From assembly GCF_014650435.1 (NCBI RefSeq), contig NZ_BMUY01000008.1, positions 132,285 through 196,284 of the forward strand: a stretch of DNA of 64,000 nt, in the 5' to 3' direction. The stretch's first letter is position 1; every line of letters begins with the position of its first letter. The stretch is from Streptomyces tendae (GTDB lineage: Bacteria; Actinomycetota; Actinomycetes; Streptomycetales; Streptomycetaceae). Made by a program: the position numbers and the translations under genes. Shown here one piece after another: positions 15,919 to 23,230 of this stretch. The notes under the pieces are model-generated. The model saw only the letters and a list, made by a program, of their open reading frames with translations, was not told the DNA's origin and ran no database searches.

Positions 15919-17226
15919 GTGACCCAGACAACCGACATCACCGCAGGACCCGAGGACCGGCGGAAGCCGGCCCGCCGCCGGCGCGTGCACCGCGCCTGGT
16001 GGGTCGCCGCCGTCACCTTCGTGACGATCATCGGGGCGGCCGCCTTCCGCTCCCTGCCCGGCATCCTCATCGACCCGCTCCACCAGGAGTTCGGCTGGTC
16101 GCGCGGCACGATCGGCGCCGCCGTCTCCGTCAACCTCGCGCTCTACGGGCTGACCGCGCCGTTCGCCGCCGCGCTGATGGACCGCTTCGGCATCCGGCGG
16201 GTGGTCGCCGTCGCCCTGCTGGTGATCGCGCTCGGCTCCGGCCTCACGGTGTGGATGGACTCCGCCTGGCAGCTCATCCTGTGCTGGGGCCTGCTGGTCG
16301 GCCTCGGCTCCGGCTCGATGGCCCTGGCCTTCGCCGCCACCGTCACCAACCGCTGGTTCACCGAGCGGCGCGGTCTGGTCACCGGCGTCCTCACCGCCGC
16401 CTCCGCCTCCGGACAGCTGATCTTCCTGCCGCTGCTGTCCTGGATCGTCGAGACGTACGACTGGCGCCCGGCGGCCGTCACCGTCGCGCTGGCCGCCCTG
16501 GCCGTCGTCCCCTTCGTCTGGCTCCTCCTGCGCGACCACCCGGCCGACGTCGGCCAGAAGCCGTACGGCGCCCAGGAGTTCGTGCCCAAGCCCGCGCCCG
16601 TCCCCGGCGCCGCCCGCCGCGCCCTGACGGTGTTGTTCTCCGCCGTGCGCACCGGCCCGTTCTGGCTGCTGGCCGGCACCTTCGCGATCTGCGGCGCCTC
16701 CACCAACGGCCTGATCCAGACCCACTTCGTGCCCGCCGCCCACGACCACGGCATGCCGATCACCGCCGCCGCCTCGCTGCTCGCCGTCATCGGCGTGTTC
16801 GACGTGGTCGGCACGATCGCCTCCGGCTGGTTCACCGACCGCTTCGAACCGCGCCGCCTGCTCGCCGTCTACTACGCCCTGCGCGGCGTCTCCCTCCTCT
16901 TCCTCCCCATGCTGCTCGCGCCGAGCGTCCACCCGCCGATGGTCTTCTTCATCGTCTTCTACGGCCTCGACTGGGTCGCCACCGTCCCGCCCACCCTCGC
17001 CCTGTGCCGCGAGCACTACGGCGACGACAGCGCGATCGTCTTCGGCTGGGTGCTGGCCTCCCACCAGGTGGGCGCCGCCCTCGTCGCCTTCATCGGCGGC
17101 GTGGCCCGCGACCACTTCGGCTCCTACGACGTGGTGTGGATCGCCTCCGGCGCCCTGTGCGCGGCGGCGGCGCTGATGGCGCTGGTGATCCGGCGGCGGC
17201 CGGTTCCGGTGTCCGTGCTGTCATGA
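15919..17226 (+). CDS. MFS transporter (oxalate/formate-antiporter-like)
   Basis: A 435-residue major facilitator with twelve predicted membrane segments. The first starts at HRAWWVAAVTFVTIIGAAAF, and the loop 2-3 motif is ALMDRFGIRRVVAV. The closest resemblance is to MCT/OFA-type monocarboxylate transporters. GTG 15919 is chosen because GGAG lies ten bases upstream; a TTG at 15901 is an alternative. Divergent from the GlxA-type regulator with 71 bases between starts, suggesting control by it. Substrate unknown. Confidence 0.88.
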   Translation: MTQTTDITAGPEDRRKPARRRRVHRAWWVAAVTFVTIIGAAAFRSLPGILIDPLHQEFGWSRGTIGAAVSVNLALYGLTAPFAAALMDRFGIRRVVAVALLVIALGSGLTVWMDSAWQLILCWGLLVGLGSGSMALAFAATVTNRWFTERRGLVTGVLTAASASGQLIFLPLLSWIVETYDWRPAAVTVALAALAVVPFVWLLLRDHPADVGQKPYGAQEFVPKPAPVPGAARRALTVLFSAVRTGPFWLLAGTFAICGASTNGLIQTHFVPAAHDHGMPITAAASLLAVIGVFDVVGTIASGWFTDRFEPRRLLAVYYALRGVSLLFLPMLLAPSVHPPMVFFIVFYGLDWVATVPPTLALCREHYGDDSAIVFGWVLASHQVGAALVAFIGGVARDHFGSYDVVWIASGALCAAAALMALVIRRRPVPVSVLS

Positions 17227-17234
17227 GCCCGTCG

Positions 17235-17240
17235 TAGGCT
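17235..17240 (+). promoter_or_regulatory. -10 element (TAGGCT), leaderless start
   Basis: TAGGCT is followed by seven bases and then the ATG at 17248. No ribosome site is present. Confidence 0.6.
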
Positions 17241-17247
17241 CCCCGGC

Positions 17248-18126
17248 ATGGGGTGGGGGAGAACGGGGAAGGCCGGCGGACGTCAGCGGCCCGCCCGGCC
17301 GGACGACGAGTGGAACCGGGCGATCGCGCTGTGCGCGGGGCAGGCCCCGCTGGTGTGGCTCGCGTGGTGGTTCGCCATGGAGGCGGGCCGGGACGACTAC
17401 GGCTACGGGGGCGGCGGCTATCTGGGCATTCTCTGCGTGCCGCTGATCCTGCCGTTCGTCGGCCTGCTCCATGCTGCCGTGCAGATCGCACCCGCCGCGG
17501 CCCTGGCCCGCCGGCTGTCCCGCGTCCTCCCGGGCCCCGCGTGGGCCCTGCACCTGACCGGGTCCGTGCTGATCGGCGCCGGATGGTCGGTGCCGGCCCT
17601 CGTGCTGTGGGGGTGGCCGGTCGGCGACACCCTCCCGTGGTTCGCCGGGGTCGGTGTCCTGCCGGTGCTGGTCCTCCACTCCCTGCGCGGACGGCCGTGG
17701 GGAGGCTGCGGAGTCTGGCTCGGCTCGGCGGGAGCGAGCCTCGCGCTCCTCGTCGTGTGCGGAATGTCGGCGGCAGCCCTGGCCGACGACTACGAACCCC
17801 CTCGGCTGTCGTCCGGGCAACTCGCCGGGGACTGGCGGGGCGAGGACGGGGCCGTACTGCGGCTGGCCCCGGGCGGCCGGGCCGAGCTGACCCGGGTCCC
17901 CGCCCAACCCGACTTCGAAGCGGACCAGGACTACACCAGGTGCGACGGCACGGGCACCTGGGCCCGCGACCGGTACGGCGACCGCGAGGCCGTACTGGTG
18001 CGGCTCGACGGCGGATGCGGGGAGGACACGCACTGGACGATCAGCGGGAGCGAGCAGGACCCCGAGCTGTTCGCACTGTTCGGCGACCCGGACGCCGGTG
18101 ATCTGCTGATCCTCGCCCAGGACTAG
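17248..18126 (+). CDS. Membrane protein of unknown function
   Basis: A 292-residue protein not recognised. Five hydrophobic segments lie between residues 25 and 175 (for example QAPLVWLAWWFAM and LGILCVPLILPFVGLL). A roughly 115-residue C-terminal domain follows, with DWRGEDGAVLRLAPGGRAELT and two Cys (CDGTGTW, GGCGEDTHW) that could form a disulfide outside the cell. That domain resembles small secreted beta-rich Streptomyces domains. Its TAG stop and the stop of the convergent monooxygenase gene are both read from one CTAG. Confidence 0.75.
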   Translation: MGWGRTGKAGGRQRPARPDDEWNRAIALCAGQAPLVWLAWWFAMEAGRDDYGYGGGGYLGILCVPLILPFVGLLHAAVQIAPAAALARRLSRVLPGPAWALHLTGSVLIGAGWSVPALVLWGWPVGDTLPWFAGVGVLPVLVLHSLRGRPWGGCGVWLGSAGASLALLVVCGMSAAALADDYEPPRLSSGQLAGDWRGEDGAVLRLAPGGRAELTRVPAQPDFEADQDYTRCDGTGTWARDRYGDREAVLVRLDGGCGEDTHWTISGSEQDPELFALFGDPDAGDLLILAQD

Positions 18127-19340
18127 CCCGGCAGTCGCGACACGCGTCCCGCATCCCGCCCCGCACCCCGTTTCGCGATCGTGCCCGCGATGCGCTCGGC
18201 GTCGATCGCCAGCTCGCGGAGCATGCCGCTGATGGGGTTGGTGAACCCGGTGAAGTACAGGCCGGGTGCGGCGGCAGGGGTGCGGCCCCCGTGGGCGACC
18301 GGGCGCCCGGTGTCGTCGAGGACGCCGAGGTGTCCGACCAGCCCCTCCAGGCCGCGCCGGTACCCGGTGGCCGCGATCACCGCGTCGGGGGCGATGCGGG
18401 TGCCGTCGGCCAGCACGACCTTGCCGTCCTCGAAGCCGTCCATCGCGGCGACGACCTCCACCCCGCCGGAGCGCACCGCGTCGATCAGGCCCACGTCCTG
18501 CACCGGGATGGCACCCTCGGCCACCCGGCTGTAGAGCCCGGTGTCGGGGCGCGGCAACCCCTGGGCCGACAGGTCGGGCACGCTGATCCGGGCGAGCGGC
18601 CGGGCCAGCCGGTCCACCAGCGCGACCGGCAGCCGCCGGCACAGGACGCCGGTGTACTGGGCGGCCCACCCGGCGGTCGAGCGGCGGACGATGTGCGGCG
18701 CCGTGCGCACCGCGAGCCGGACCCGGGCGGCCCCGCCCTCCACCAGGTCCACGGCGATCTCGGCGCCGGTGTTGCCCACCCCGACCACCAGGACGTCCCG
18801 GCCGGCATACGGGGCCGGGGCGCGGTACTCGGCGGCGTGCCGGAACTCGCCGGTGTAGGTGTCCCGTCCCGGCCAGTCCGGCACGCGCGGGGTGTGGTTG
18901 TAGCCGGTGGCGACCACCACCGCGGCCCCGGTCAGCTCCCGGCCCCCGGAGGCGTGCAGCAGCCACCCGGTCCCGTCGGCCGTGGGCTCGACGCGGAAGA
19001 CCTCGACGCCGGTGACGATCTCCAGCTGGTGGTACTCGGCGTACTTCTCCAGGTACCGCACCACGTCGTCCCGGGCCACCCACCGTCCGAAGCGGCGCGG
19101 CATCGGCAGGCCGGGCAGCGCCGACAGCCGGCGGGTGGTGTGCAGCCGCAGCCGGTCGTAGTGGCGCCGCCAGGAGGAGCCGACGTGGTCGGCCCGCTCC
19201 AGGACCACGGCCCGCAGACCGCGGGCGCGCAGCGCGTGGGCGACGGCGAGACCGCCGGGACCGGCGCCTATGACGTACACGGGTCGGCCCGCGGGGTGGG
19301 CGGGCCGCTGCGGTTCAGCGGACGCTGTGGAGTCGGCCAT
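18123..19340 (-). CDS. Flavin-containing NAD(P)H-dependent monooxygenase
   Basis: A 405-residue FAD/NAD(P) oxidoreductase. The FAD Rossmann motif is VIGAGPGGLAVAHALRARG (about residue 22). A second dinucleotide motif VVGVGNTGAEIAVDL (about 177) binds NADPH, and VIAATGYRRGL is the conserved ATG region. SSWRRHYDRLRLHT matches YUC/FMO-type and CzcO-like enzymes. It probably oxidises a small organic substrate; the substrate cannot be told. Transcription is probably leaderless from TACGCT. Confidence 0.88.
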   Translation of the reverse strand: MADSTASAEPQRPAHPAGRPVYVIGAGPGGLAVAHALRARGLRAVVLERADHVGSSWRRHYDRLRLHTTRRLSALPGLPMPRRFGRWVARDDVVRYLEKYAEYHQLEIVTGVEVFRVEPTADGTGWLLHASGGRELTGAAVVVATGYNHTPRVPDWPGRDTYTGEFRHAAEYRAPAPYAGRDVLVVGVGNTGAEIAVDLVEGGAARVRLAVRTAPHIVRRSTAGWAAQYTGVLCRRLPVALVDRLARPLARISVPDLSAQGLPRPDTGLYSRVAEGAIPVQDVGLIDAVRSGGVEVVAAMDGFEDGKVVLADGTRIAPDAVIAATGYRRGLEGLVGHLGVLDDTGRPVAHGGRTPAAAPGLYFTGFTNPISGMLRELAIDAERIAGTIAKRGAGRDAGRVSRLPG

Positions 19341-19346
19341 GCGGCG

Positions 19347-19352
19347 AGCGTA
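19347..19352 (-). promoter_or_regulatory. -10 element (TACGCT), leaderless start
   Basis: TACGCT lies six bases before the ATG at 19340 on the minus strand. Confidence 0.55.
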
Positions 19353-19439
19353 ATCGCGCCCTGGCTTGATGGGTCTCGGTCAAGACCGGAATCGGTTGCG
19401 GATCGGTCACGACTGGGTCCGGTCGGCTTGAATGGCCGG

Positions 19440-20057
19440 ATGGCCCACACACGCATGTACACCCTCGACCCCTCCCTCGCCGGCACCGAACCGCGCGGAC
19501 ACGGCCTGTGCCTGCGCGCCTGGGACGCCGGCTCGGACGACGACGCCCACACCTGGCTGCGGGGCTGCCTGGACCCCGAGTTCCAGCGCTGGAACACCCC
19601 GCTCAAGCTGTGGACCGACCTCGCCGGGGCCCGCGAGTCGCTGCGCGGGCGGGCGCGGGACGCGGCGGACGGCAGGTCGGCGTCGTTCCGGATCGCGGAC
19701 GAGGAGAGCGGTACGACGCTGGGGCACATCGGGCTCAACGAGATCAGCCGGCAGATGAAGGTGGCCCGGGTCGGCTACTGGGTGCTCCCCGAGGCCCGGG
19801 GCCGGGGCGTCGCCACCCGCGCCCTGCTCCTCGCCTCCCGCTGGGCCTGTGCCGAACTCGGCCTGCACCGCCTCGAACTGGGCCACGCCGTCGGCCACGA
19901 CGCCTCCTGCCGGGTCGCCGAGCGCAGCGGCTACCGCGCCGAGGGGACCCTGCGCGAGGCGATGTTCGAGGCCGGCCGCCACGACGCGTTCCGGGACGTG
20001 CACCTGCACGCGCGGCTGGCCACGGACGAGGAGCCGGCCCCGCCCGGCGTGCGGTGA
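19440..20057 (+). CDS. GNAT-family N-acetyltransferase (RimJ/RimL-like)
   Basis: A 205-residue acetyltransferase using acetyl-CoA. The acetyl-CoA-binding motif A is VGYWVLPEARGRGVATRALLLASRWA (PEARGRGVA, around residue 110-125). HRLELGHAVGHDASCRVAERSGYRAEG is the standard motif B region. The layout is that of RimJ/RimL-type protein N-terminal or small-molecule acetyltransferases. Substrate unknown. No ribosome site lies near the ATG, and TTGAAT six bases upstream may act as a -10. Confidence 0.88.
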   Translation: MAHTRMYTLDPSLAGTEPRGHGLCLRAWDAGSDDDAHTWLRGCLDPEFQRWNTPLKLWTDLAGARESLRGRARDAADGRSASFRIADEESGTTLGHIGLNEISRQMKVARVGYWVLPEARGRGVATRALLLASRWACAELGLHRLELGHAVGHDASCRVAERSGYRAEGTLREAMFEAGRHDAFRDVHLHARLATDEEPAPPGVR

Positions 20058-20064
20058 GCGCGGT

Positions 20065-20733
20065 TCACGGCCACAGCAGCCGCCGGTCCCAACCGCCCTC
20101 CGTCGTACGCCGGTAGGCCAGCCGCACGTGGCGACGGCGGGCCTCGCCCTGGAAGAACTCCACCTCGGCGGGGCGCAGCCGGTACAGCGTCCAGGACGCG
20201 ACCGGTGCGTCCGGTTCCCGCTCGGCCCGCTCCCAGGCCGCCTGCGAGGCACGGGCCAGCTCCTGCGGCGAGTCCAGCTCGGCGCTCTGCCGCCCGGTGA
20301 GCGCGGCGGCCAGCGCGCCCGTCGACCGCGCGTGCAGGTCGGCCCGCGCCTGATCGGCCGGGGCGACGGAGACCGGTCCGCGCAGCCGCACCTGGCGGCC
20401 CAGCACCGGCCAGTAGAAGACGAGGGCGGCGTACGGGCGGGCGGCGAGGTGGCGGCCCTTGCGGCTGTCGGCGTGGGTGGCGAAGGCCCAGCCGTCCGCG
20501 TCCGCGCCGTGCAGCATCACGACGCGCGCGTCCGGCAGGCCCTGGGCGTCCGCCGTCGCCAGCGACATCGTGTGCGGCTCGCGCTCTCCGGCCGCGACCA
20601 CCTCGGCGAACCACCGGGTGAACAGCTCCAGCGGATCGCCGGGCGCGTCGGCCGGGTCGAACGGCGGCAGCCCGGTGACCGCGGGGTCCCACACCCGCAG
20701 CGTCCTCAGCAGCTCGTGGAGATCGGTTCCCAT
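20065..20733 (-). CDS. pdxH: Pyridoxamine/pyridoxine 5'-phosphate oxidase
   Basis: FMN-dependent oxidation of pyridoxamine or pyridoxine phosphate to pyridoxal phosphate in the vitamin B6 salvage pathway. The 222 residues include ARVVMLHGADADGWAFATHADSRKG (FMN binding), AALVFYWPVLGRQVRLRG, the SAELDSPQEL segment and the C-terminal dimer region WTLYRLRPAEVEFFQGE with a terminal RRLLWP. The His of the usual RLHDR is replaced by RRRHVRL, as in other actinobacterial homologues. It starts 12 bases after the second FMN-fold gene and is probably co-transcribed with it. Confidence 0.85.
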   Translation of the reverse strand: MGTDLHELLRTLRVWDPAVTGLPPFDPADAPGDPLELFTRWFAEVVAAGEREPHTMSLATADAQGLPDARVVMLHGADADGWAFATHADSRKGRHLAARPYAALVFYWPVLGRQVRLRGPVSVAPADQARADLHARSTGALAAALTGRQSAELDSPQELARASQAAWERAEREPDAPVASWTLYRLRPAEVEFFQGEARRRHVRLAYRRTTEGGWDRRLLWP

Positions 20734-20745
20734 GCCTGCCCGGGC

Positions 20746-21171
20746 TCAGACCGAGCCGAGGTCGGAGGAGACCCAGCGTTCGGGGCGCATCCGGACGATG
20801 ACCTGCTCGCCGTGGTTCGCCGAGGCGAAGGCGACATAGCCGTCGACCTTCTCGGCCGGGAGGTAGCGCGCGGAGATCTCCCGCAGGTCCTCCTCGGTCG
20901 CGGTGACCGTCTCGACGACCGGCCCCTCCACCGACACGTAGCGGATGGTGGGCTCCAGCCGGTCGACCATCAGCGAGAACCGGCCCGCCTTGCTGATCAG
21001 CCGGTTCTTGCGGCTGTCGAGGCCCGTCATGATCCACACCTCGCCGCCGGGCTCGTACTGGTACCAGATCGGCACGGTCAGCGGGGCGCGGCCCGCCTCC
21101 GCGTCGACCGCGAGCGCGGCGATGTGCGGCTCGGCCAGGAACGTCTCACGCTCTTCGCGGGTCAGGGCCAC
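20746..21171 (-). CDS. PPOX-class (pyridoxamine-phosphate-oxidase-fold) flavin/F420-binding protein
   Basis: A 141-residue split-barrel protein. Typical motifs are LAEPHIAALAVDAEAGRAPLTVPIWYQYEPGG, WIMTGLDSRKNRLI and FSLMVDRLEPTIRYVSVEGP. Relatives bind FMN, heme or deazaflavin F420; an F420 biosynthesis gene (31958) lies 11 kb away. GTG 21171 is chosen because GGAGGAGAC precedes it. A longer frame from 21255 would translate the TCGTAC microsatellite as RVRVRV and has no ribosome site. First gene of an operon with pdxH. Confidence 0.85.
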   Translation of the reverse strand: MALTREERETFLAEPHIAALAVDAEAGRAPLTVPIWYQYEPGGEVWIMTGLDSRKNRLISKAGRFSLMVDRLEPTIRYVSVEGPVVETVTATEEDLREISARYLPAEKVDGYVAFASANHGEQVIVRMRPERWVSSDLGSV

Positions 21172-21224
21172 GGGGGTCTCCTCCAGCGGATGTGGTGCGG
21201 GTACAGACACGGGTGCTGTTACTG

Positions 21225-21247
21225 GGACTCGTACTCGTACTCGTACT
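21225..21247. repeat. Hexanucleotide microsatellite
   Basis: ACTCGT/GTACTC units repeat three to four times in the region upstream of the PPOX gene, within a 293-bp gap that otherwise shows no gene. Confidence 0.7.
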
Positions 21248-21464
21248 GAGCACAACGTCGGCCGGGCGGGCCACTGTTCCCCGGGCGGGGCCGTCGCGGG
21301 GCTGAACTTCGAGGCGCTGGACGTCGTACCGGGGCGGCCGGGGGCCGGGGCACGGTCGCCGAGTTCGAGCGGACGGCCGACGGGGCGGCGAAGGGCCGGC
21401 GGGCTGGAGTGCTGGAGGTCAGGCGTTCCGCGGAGCGGAGATGACAGGCTGCCGCGCGGCGTAC

Positions 21465-22112
21465 TTACTTCACGGGCTTCTTTCCGGTGATGCCGAGATA
21501 CGTCAACAGGGCGAGATGCGGCTTGAGTTCAGCCTGTTTCACACCCCAGGATGAGAAGCCTTTCTGATGCGAGGCGGCGGCCGCGAGCATGACGACCAGT
21601 GACCCGGCGATCGCCGCGGGGTTCACGTCCTTGTCGACCTTGCCCTTTGCCTGGAGATCGGCGACGGAATCCGTCAGGGGGGAATTCACCGAGTTCAGGA
21701 TCTTCATGCGGATTTTGGCGAAACGTTTGTCGCCCTCCGCCGCGCCGAGATCGACCACGCGCAGAATCGCGTCGTTCTTGCGCCAGAACTCCAAGAATCC
21801 GTCGACGAGTTCCTGTGCCGTCTGCCAGCCGGCCTTGCCGACCCACGAGCGGCCCGCCGTCAGTTCGGCCAGCGAGGAACTCTCGGCGGCCATACGGTCG
21901 GCGATCTCCAGTACGGCGCCCTCGACGTCCGGGAAGTACTGGTAGAAGGTCGCGGGCGACGTGCCCGCCTTGCGGGCGACATCGATGACTTTGACATCGC
22001 GATAGGGGGAGGAGCTGAGCATTTCGCTGAGGCAGTCGAGCAGTTTCTGCCGGGTCGCCTGCCCACGTCGACCGGCCACGCGGCCGTCGACGGTACGCAC
22101 TTGTCCTGTCAT
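21465..22112 (-). CDS. TetR-family transcriptional regulator
   Basis: A 215-residue repressor. The N-terminal helix-turn-helix is VIDVARKAGTSPATFYQYFPDVEGAVLE (about residues 42-70). The C-terminal ligand domain is all helical, with ELVDGFLEFWRKNDAILRVVDL. TetR genes sit at this place beside afsK in S. coelicolor (SCO4421, from memory). AT-richer codons than neighbours in places (AAG, AAT, ATT). Probably leaderless from TAAGCT. Target and ligand unknown; the divergent VOC gene at 22236 is the obvious candidate. Confidence 0.9.
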   Translation of the reverse strand: MTGQVRTVDGRVAGRRGQATRQKLLDCLSEMLSSSPYRDVKVIDVARKAGTSPATFYQYFPDVEGAVLEIADRMAAESSSLAELTAGRSWVGKAGWQTAQELVDGFLEFWRKNDAILRVVDLGAAEGDKRFAKIRMKILNSVNSPLTDSVADLQAKGKVDKDVNPAAIAGSLVVMLAAAASHQKGFSSWGVKQAELKPHLALLTYLGITGKKPVK

Positions 22113-22118
22113 GCCGTC

Positions 22119-22124
22119 AGCTTA
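22119..22124 (-). promoter_or_regulatory. -10 element (TAAGCT), leaderless start of tetR gene
   Basis: TAAGCT is six bases before the ATG at 22112 on the minus strand. Confidence 0.55.
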
Positions 22125-22235
22125 CCGACGGGTGATCCGAGCGCGATTCGGCCGACTGCAAATGGGGTGCGGGAGCGCGGAGAGACTGGTGTGCCTGCTC
22201 TGCGCGGTGCGGGTGACGCGGTTACTTTTGAGGAC

Positions 22236-23033
22236 ATGGCCGAAAACGGGGCATTCGAGAAGAGGTCGTCGGAATCGCCGGCCCGTCCGTCCGCCCGCCG
22301 GGAGGGCGTCCCCTGCTGGGTGGACGCACAACTCTCCGACGTGGAGGCGGGCAGGCGCTTCTACGGCGAGCTGTTCGGCTGGACCTTCCAGGAGGAGACG
22401 GCGGAGGGGGAGTCCGGGGAGAGCCCCTACCGGGCGCCGGCGGAGTCCGTACGGGCGTGCCTGGACGGTGAGCCGGTCGCCGCGCTGGTCCGCAAGACGG
22501 ACGGCCGGATGCCCACCGTGTGGTCCGTGTACTTCCACACCCCGGACGCCACCGCCCTGGCCGCGCGGATCCGGGCGCGCGGCGGGCAGGTCGTCACCCC
22601 GCCCCACCCGGTCGGCGACCTGGGCACCGCCGCGCTCGCCGCCGACCCCGACGGTGCGGTCTTCGGGCTCTGGCAGCCGGGCCGCCGCAGCGGCTTCGGG
22701 CGCCGGCCCGAGCCGGGCACCTTCGCCTGGGCCGAGCTGTACACCCGGGACACGGACGCCGCCAACGCCTTCTACGGCGACCTGTTCCACGAGGCGCTCT
22801 TCGGGCCGGACGCGTCCCCCGACTTCGGCCGCGCCCGGGTCTCGGACGTCTTCCCCGCCGAGATGCCGCCGCACTTCCTCGTCCACTTCCTGGTCGAGGA
22901 CGTGGACGAGGCCCTCGCCGCGGTCACCCGGCTCGGCGGCCGGGTGCGGGTGCCGCCCTTCGGGACGTCGTACGGGCGGGTGGCCGTGGTCTCGGACGGT
23001 CAGGGAGCGTCGTTCGCGCTGCTGCGACGCTGA
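22236..23033 (+). CDS. Two-domain VOC (glyoxalase-fold) protein, possibly KbpA
   Basis: A 265-residue protein made of two vicinal-oxygen-chelate modules. Domain 1 is CWVDAQLSDVEAGRRFYGELFGWTF to AALAADPDGAVFGLWQ. Domain 2 is FAWAELYTRDTDAANAFYGDLFHEALF to VAVVSDGQGASFALL. Metal ligands are not clearly conserved, so it may bind rather than transform a ligand. In S. coelicolor the AfsK-binding inhibitor KbpA is, as I recall, the product of the gene immediately upstream of afsK; position and strand fit, but this is memory and not proven here. Spacing to afsK is 197 bases. Confidence 0.8.
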   Translation: MAENGAFEKRSSESPARPSARREGVPCWVDAQLSDVEAGRRFYGELFGWTFQEETAEGESGESPYRAPAESVRACLDGEPVAALVRKTDGRMPTVWSVYFHTPDATALAARIRARGGQVVTPPHPVGDLGTAALAADPDGAVFGLWQPGRRSGFGRRPEPGTFAWAELYTRDTDAANAFYGDLFHEALFGPDASPDFGRARVSDVFPAEMPPHFLVHFLVEDVDEALAAVTRLGGRVRVPPFGTSYGRVAVVSDGQGASFALLRR

Positions 23034-23230
23034 ACGGACCCGGAAGGGACTCCTGAGCACCCTTTGCCCGTAATCAGGTAAGACACCCCGATTGTCGCCA
23101 GGTTCGCCACCAGCGCTTCGGACAGGAAGAATCGGGGTGCGTGGCGCCACGGAGGTGCGGTGGTGAGACGCTGCACTTCGGTCGCGTACATATGTGGGTG
23201 GCGCGGCCCGTACGGGGAGGTGGCAGGCAA

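Noticed and set aside
18121..18126. Two convergent genes sharing CTAG as stop codons
   Set aside because: True, but a simple consequence of the CTAG palindrome at a compact tail-to-tail junction.
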